Origin: Prorocentrum cordatum
Taxonomy: Eukaryota; Sar; Dinophyceae; Prorocentrales; Prorocentraceae
Assembly (NCBI GenBank): GCA_963575745.1
Contig: CAUYUJ010021142.1
Coordinates: forward strand, 115,001-144,030
DNA: 29,030 nucleotides
Reading direction: 5' to 3'
Translations under genes and position numbers: made by a program
In this document: positions 26,121 to 29,030 of the stretch, piece after piece
Layout: each line of letters begins with the position of its first letter
Position numbering within the stretch: position 1 is the stretch's first letter
The notes under the pieces: model-generated
The model's database searches: none
What the model was told of the DNA's origin: nothing
Seen by the model: only the letters and a program-made list of their open reading frames with translations

Positions 26121-26329
26121 CCCGCTACAGATTGCCTGGCGGCTCAAGCAAGACTCACGCTCCAACCGCTGGCTCAAGCAAGACTCTGGCAAGACTCAAG
26201 CAAGACCCGCCCGCTCGACCCGCCCGTCGGGGCCTGGCGGCCCGACCAGCCCGTTAAGGACTGCAGTCGCCGCTCGCTGCCCTTCCTTCGCCCGCCTTCG
26301 ATGCCCCTCGCTGCCCATACTGGTTCCGC

Positions 26330-27060
26330 GGTCGCCTTCGCTCGCTGCCCTTTGTGGCCCCGTTGCTGCCCTCAGTGGCCCCGCCGCTGCCTCTTGAGGC
26401 CCCGCATTATATGCCCTTCGTGGTCCCCGCTCGCACGCGCCCGTCGTGGCCCCATACGCATGCCCTTCGTAGCCCCGCTGTCGCCCTTTGTGGCCCGCTG
26501 TCGCATTTTCTGGCCCCATACATGTATGCCCTTTGTGGCCCCCGGTCCTTCGCGCCCGTCGTGGCCCCATATGCATGCCCTTCGTGGCCCCGCTGTCGCC
26601 TTTCGTGGCCCCCTCGCTGCCCTTCGTGGCCCCGTGTCTGTCCTCAGTGGCCCCGTCCTTGCCCTCTGCGGCCCTATATAAGTATGTCCTTCGTGGTCCC
26701 CGCTCGTTCGCGCCTGTCGTGGCCCCATATGCATGCCCTTCGTGGCACCATTGCTGCCCTTTGTCGCCCTGCTTGCCATGTGTGGCCCCCTCGCTGACCT
26801 TCGTGGCCCCGTCGATGCCCTCAGTGGCCCCGCTGTCGTCCTTTCTGGCCCCATATATGTATGCCTTCGTGGCCGCAGCTCGCTCGCGTCCTTCGTGGTC
26901 CCCTCGCTGCCCTTCGTGGCCCTGTTGTCGCCGTGTGCGGCCCCCTCGTTGCCCTTCGTGGCCCCGTTTCTGCCCTCAGTGGCCCCGTCGCTGCCCTCTG
27001 TGGCCCCGAATAACGTATGCCCTTCGTGGCCCCCGCTCGTTCGCGCCCTTCGTCGCCGTC
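26330..27060 (+). repeat. ~18 bp GCCCTTCGTGGCCCC array, module 2
   Basis: The same family as 24278-25320. A longer variant ending CCATATGCATGCCCTTCGTGG recurs near 26451, 26564 and 26725. It ends in a GTCGTCATCGTCGTCG patch (27050-27085). Plus frames through it are artefacts of the repeat. The next 130 bp (27060-27190) are unique and without a gene. Confidence 0.88.
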
Positions 27061-27189
27061 GTCATCGTCGTCGTCGGCGTCGTCGTTGGCCTGTGCAGAT
27101 GCTGTGCGTTGCCGTGCGGGGCATGTGCGAAACTTGCAAGAAAGCCAGGGCTGGCCGGGCTGGGGGCGGCTGGGCTGGAGGCGGCCCCG

Positions 27190-27800
27190 AGTCATCCTCG
27201 CCACTCTGGGTTTCGATATGCCCTGAGCTGAGGTGTTCAGGCCACTTTCGCTTGAGACATCCTCGCAACTCTGACCTCGGAGATGCCCTGCTTCATGTTT
27301 GTCCGGCCACTTTCGCTTGAAACATCCTCGCAGTTCAGGCGTCCGGTATGCCCTGAGCTGAGAAAATCAGGGCACTCTCTCTTGAGACGTCCTCGCAGCT
27401 CTGACCTCGGAGGTGCCCTGCTCCGTGGTGTTCCGGCCAAATTCGCCTGAGACATCCTCGCAACTCTGGGTTCCGATATGCCCTGAGCTGAGGTGGTCAG
27501 GCCACTTTCGCCAGATACATCCTCGCAACTCTGACCTCGGAGATGCCCTGCCCCATGGTGGTCCGGCCACTTTCGCTTGAGACGTCCTTGCGACTCAGGC
27601 TTCCGATATGCCCTGAGGTGAGATGGTCGGGCAGTTTTCGCCTGATACGTCCTCGCAATTCTGAACTCGGAGATGCCCTGCCCCATGGCCCATGGTGGTC
27701 GGGCCACTTTCGCTTGAGACATCGTCGCAACTTTCGGATCCGATATGCCATGTGTTGAGGTGGCCAGGTCACTTTCGCCTGCGACATCCTCGCGTGATAC
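27190..27800 (+). repeat. 65 bp array organised as 130 bp dimers
   Basis: TTTCGC-type unit starts lie near 27246, 27311, 27375, 27441, 27506, 27571, 27636, 27708 and 27772. Type A units carry ACCTCGGAGATGCCCTGC(C/T), and type B units carry TCCGATATGCCCTGAGCTGA. They alternate A-B-A-B, so the true period is about 130 bp. Every unit has GA(G/T)AC(A/G)TCCTCGCAA near its start, shared with the 42 bp repeats. Confidence 0.88.
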
Positions 27801-28130
27801 ATCATCCGAACGCTGACCACATCCCCGTGTTGCATTGGTGCTGTCGCCTGCCACATCCCTTATTTGGATATGGTGCTTGTTGCTCAAGCGCCAGCCTCTC
27901 CTGCTGGTTTTCCTCGCCATTTACACCTCCCTGCCTCTCCGAGTCTTTGACTTTCCGGCATGTGCGGGCATGTGCGTTTATACTTTCGGAATTGTTCTAG
28001 CCTGTGCATCCGACTGTGCATCGGACTGTGAGGCAGGTGCGCCCATGTGCGGCAATGCTATTGAGGCCTTTTCGGAGTTGCATGGGCATGTGCATGCGAC
28101 TGTGCGGCATGTGCGTGCATGTGCGGCCCC
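27801..28130. other. Unique stretch with alternating TG/CA-rich patch
   Basis: No convincing gene. From 27957 to 28125 the sequence is rich in GTGCATGTGCGG-like units (GGGCATGTGCATGCGACTG and variants), a degenerate short repeat with alternating purine-pyrimidine character. Confidence 0.45.
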
Positions 28131-28378
28131 TTCCGAACCTCAATTTGAAAAGGAGCACTGTAGAAGTGAGCGTTTTAGAAATGAGTCCCGTGTATTGTAC
28201 ACCTGTGTTGGAATGGCCGGCGCAAACCATGGCCGAAGCTTTAGCGCAACTCGCGGCGCAAATCGTCGTTCTCCCTCCCATTCTCATTTCTCCTGCGTTT
28301 TCTCGTTGGGTGGCCTTTCCAACTACACGTGGCAGGGAGGGAATAGAACCCCCCAAGGGGCACGATCGAAGACGATGA
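28131..28378 (+). CDS. Short protein-like segment upstream of DR-2
   Basis: One plus frame reads LEMSPVYCTPVLEWPAQTMA and EALAQLAAQIVVLPPILISP before running into DR-2 copy b and a TGA at about 28376. About 45 residues look balanced and hydrophobic, possibly a membrane segment. No start, partner exon or family is recognised. It may be part of the DR-2 element or chance. Confidence 0.22.
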
Positions 28379-28430
28379 GGGCGGGTATCCAGGGTCTGGG
28401 ATATGCATATTCAGTGGCACTCGATCGGAT
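28340..28430 (+). repeat. Dispersed repeat DR-2, copy b
   Basis: It matches 25550-25630 over about 70 bp. Here it is followed within 20 bases by a long A-rich tract, which could be the tail of a retroposed element (inference). Confidence 0.78.
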
Positions 28431-28603
28431 GAAAAAAAAAAGAAAAGAGAAAAAAAAAAACGAAAAAAAAAAAAACAAAAAAGAAAAGAAAAAAAAAAAA
28501 AAGTAGAAACAAAAAAACATAAAAGAGAGACGAAAAAAAACGAAAAAAAATAAAGAGAAAAAAAATAAAAACAAAAAAAGAGCAAGGAAAAAAAAAAACG
28601 CGA
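28431..28603. repeat. A-rich tract, 170 bp
   Basis: Runs of A with isolated G or C (GAAAAAAAA, CGAAAAAAA, AAAGAAAAG). The plus-strand frame entering it becomes poly-Lys, so that ORF is not meaningful here. Confidence 0.95.
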
Positions 28604-28617
28604 ACCGTCTTTCAAAT

Positions 28618-28720
28618 GGTTGTTGTTGTTTGGTGTTGCTATGTTGTTGTTGTTTGTTGTTGGTGGTGGTGTGGTGGTGGTGTGGTGTGGTGGTGGTGGT
28701 GGTGGTGTGTGTGTGTGTGC
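28618..28720. repeat. GTT, GGT and GT microsatellites
   Basis: (TTG)n from 28618 to 28664, (GGT)n to 28706, then (GT)n to 28718. The following 28740-28990 is GC-rich and unique, with no gene that I can support. Confidence 0.95.
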
Positions 28721-28997
28721 ATTTTTCGGAGATAGCCTGTGTTATCCGTGGGGACGGGGGGGGGAAGGGCAGATGCCGGCTGGCAAACTAACTGCTTCGA
28801 TTCAGACAACGCACGTACGCCCGCGCGCAGCAGTGCTGCGTGCCCCTTCGGGACCTGCGCAAGCAATCAGGTCGGATTCTCCGGGGGCCCGGTTATCCGC
28901 GGACCCCCGAAAAACAGTCTGCCGAGGACGGCGGCACGCCGGCACTTGGAGGATGGCGTCATCGCTCGGGCGCGTTCGGGAGGGAGGGGGGTGAGGA

Positions 28998-29030
28998 CCC
29001 GAGGAGGAGGAGGAGGAGGAGGAGGAGGAG
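28998..29030. repeat. (GGA)n tract at the right edge
   Basis: The start of a GGA tract cut by the window end. The purine strand is the plus strand again, as left of 5.1 kb. Confidence 0.95.

Noticed and set aside
26145-26205. GGCTCAAG motifs matching the 3' end of the spliced leader
   Set aside because: Only 8 bases match, and they recur as part of a local GGCTCAAGCAAGACTC repeat.
27835-28506. 223-codon plus ORF ending in poly-Lys
   Set aside because: It runs through a TG-rich repeat, DR-2 and the A-rich tract. The only protein-like part in that area lies in another frame (28131-28378).

Overview
The window is best read as nuclear DNA of a dinoflagellate. The most specific sign is on the minus strand at 4570-4549: 21 of the 22 bases of the dinoflagellate trans-splicing spliced leader. 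Also consistent are high GC content, long (GGA)n/(CCT)n tracts, many unrelated tandem arrays, debris of LINE-type retrotransposons, and no operon-like or prokaryotic signals. The genus cannot be fixed from the sequence. Only a small part looks protein-coding. Most long open frames are artefacts of repeats whose period is a multiple of three.

Layout. 1-5.1 kb: broken minus-strand coding fragments separated by purine triplet tracts. One fragment set lies directly behind the spliced-leader relic, as expected for an mRNA that was copied back into the genome and then decayed. 5.1-7.8 kb: further minus-strand protein-like fragments, copies of a ~150-175 bp dispersed element (called DR-1 here), an imperfect foldback and a 430 bp (CCT)n tract. 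7.9-13.1 kb: tandem arrays with periods of 90 bp (with a 270 bp higher-order pattern), 93 bp, 6 bp, ~158 bp and 87 bp. 13.65-13.81 kb: a near-perfect 157 bp foldback element. 13.9-16.1 kb: plus-strand retroelement-like genes, namely a three-zinc-finger tail like that which ends dinoflagellate LINE polymerase proteins, a complete 245-codon ORF, and a third ORF.

16.39-20.35 kb: a 2 kb segment present twice in tandem, with (CCT)n tracts at its ends and at its centre. Each copy holds a 9 bp array, a ~45 bp array and a TTGGGGCC-rich array. 21.0-22.37 kb: the best candidate for an intact host gene. Eight plus-strand exons can be joined by seven phase-compatible GT-AG introns of 53-183 nt, giving about 252 residues of unrecognised protein; a microsatellite lies inside one intron. 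23.2-27.8 kb: a composite module (leader, ~42 bp repeats, 22 bp linker, ~18 bp repeats) present twice in diverged form, then a related 65/130 bp dimeric array. 27.8-29.0 kb: a second dispersed repeat (DR-2) followed by a long A-rich tract, GTT/GT microsatellites and the start of another (GGA)n tract.

No rRNA, tRNA, CRISPR or bacterial operon was found. Exon models, retroelement assignments and repeat families were worked out by eye, without alignment software or databases.
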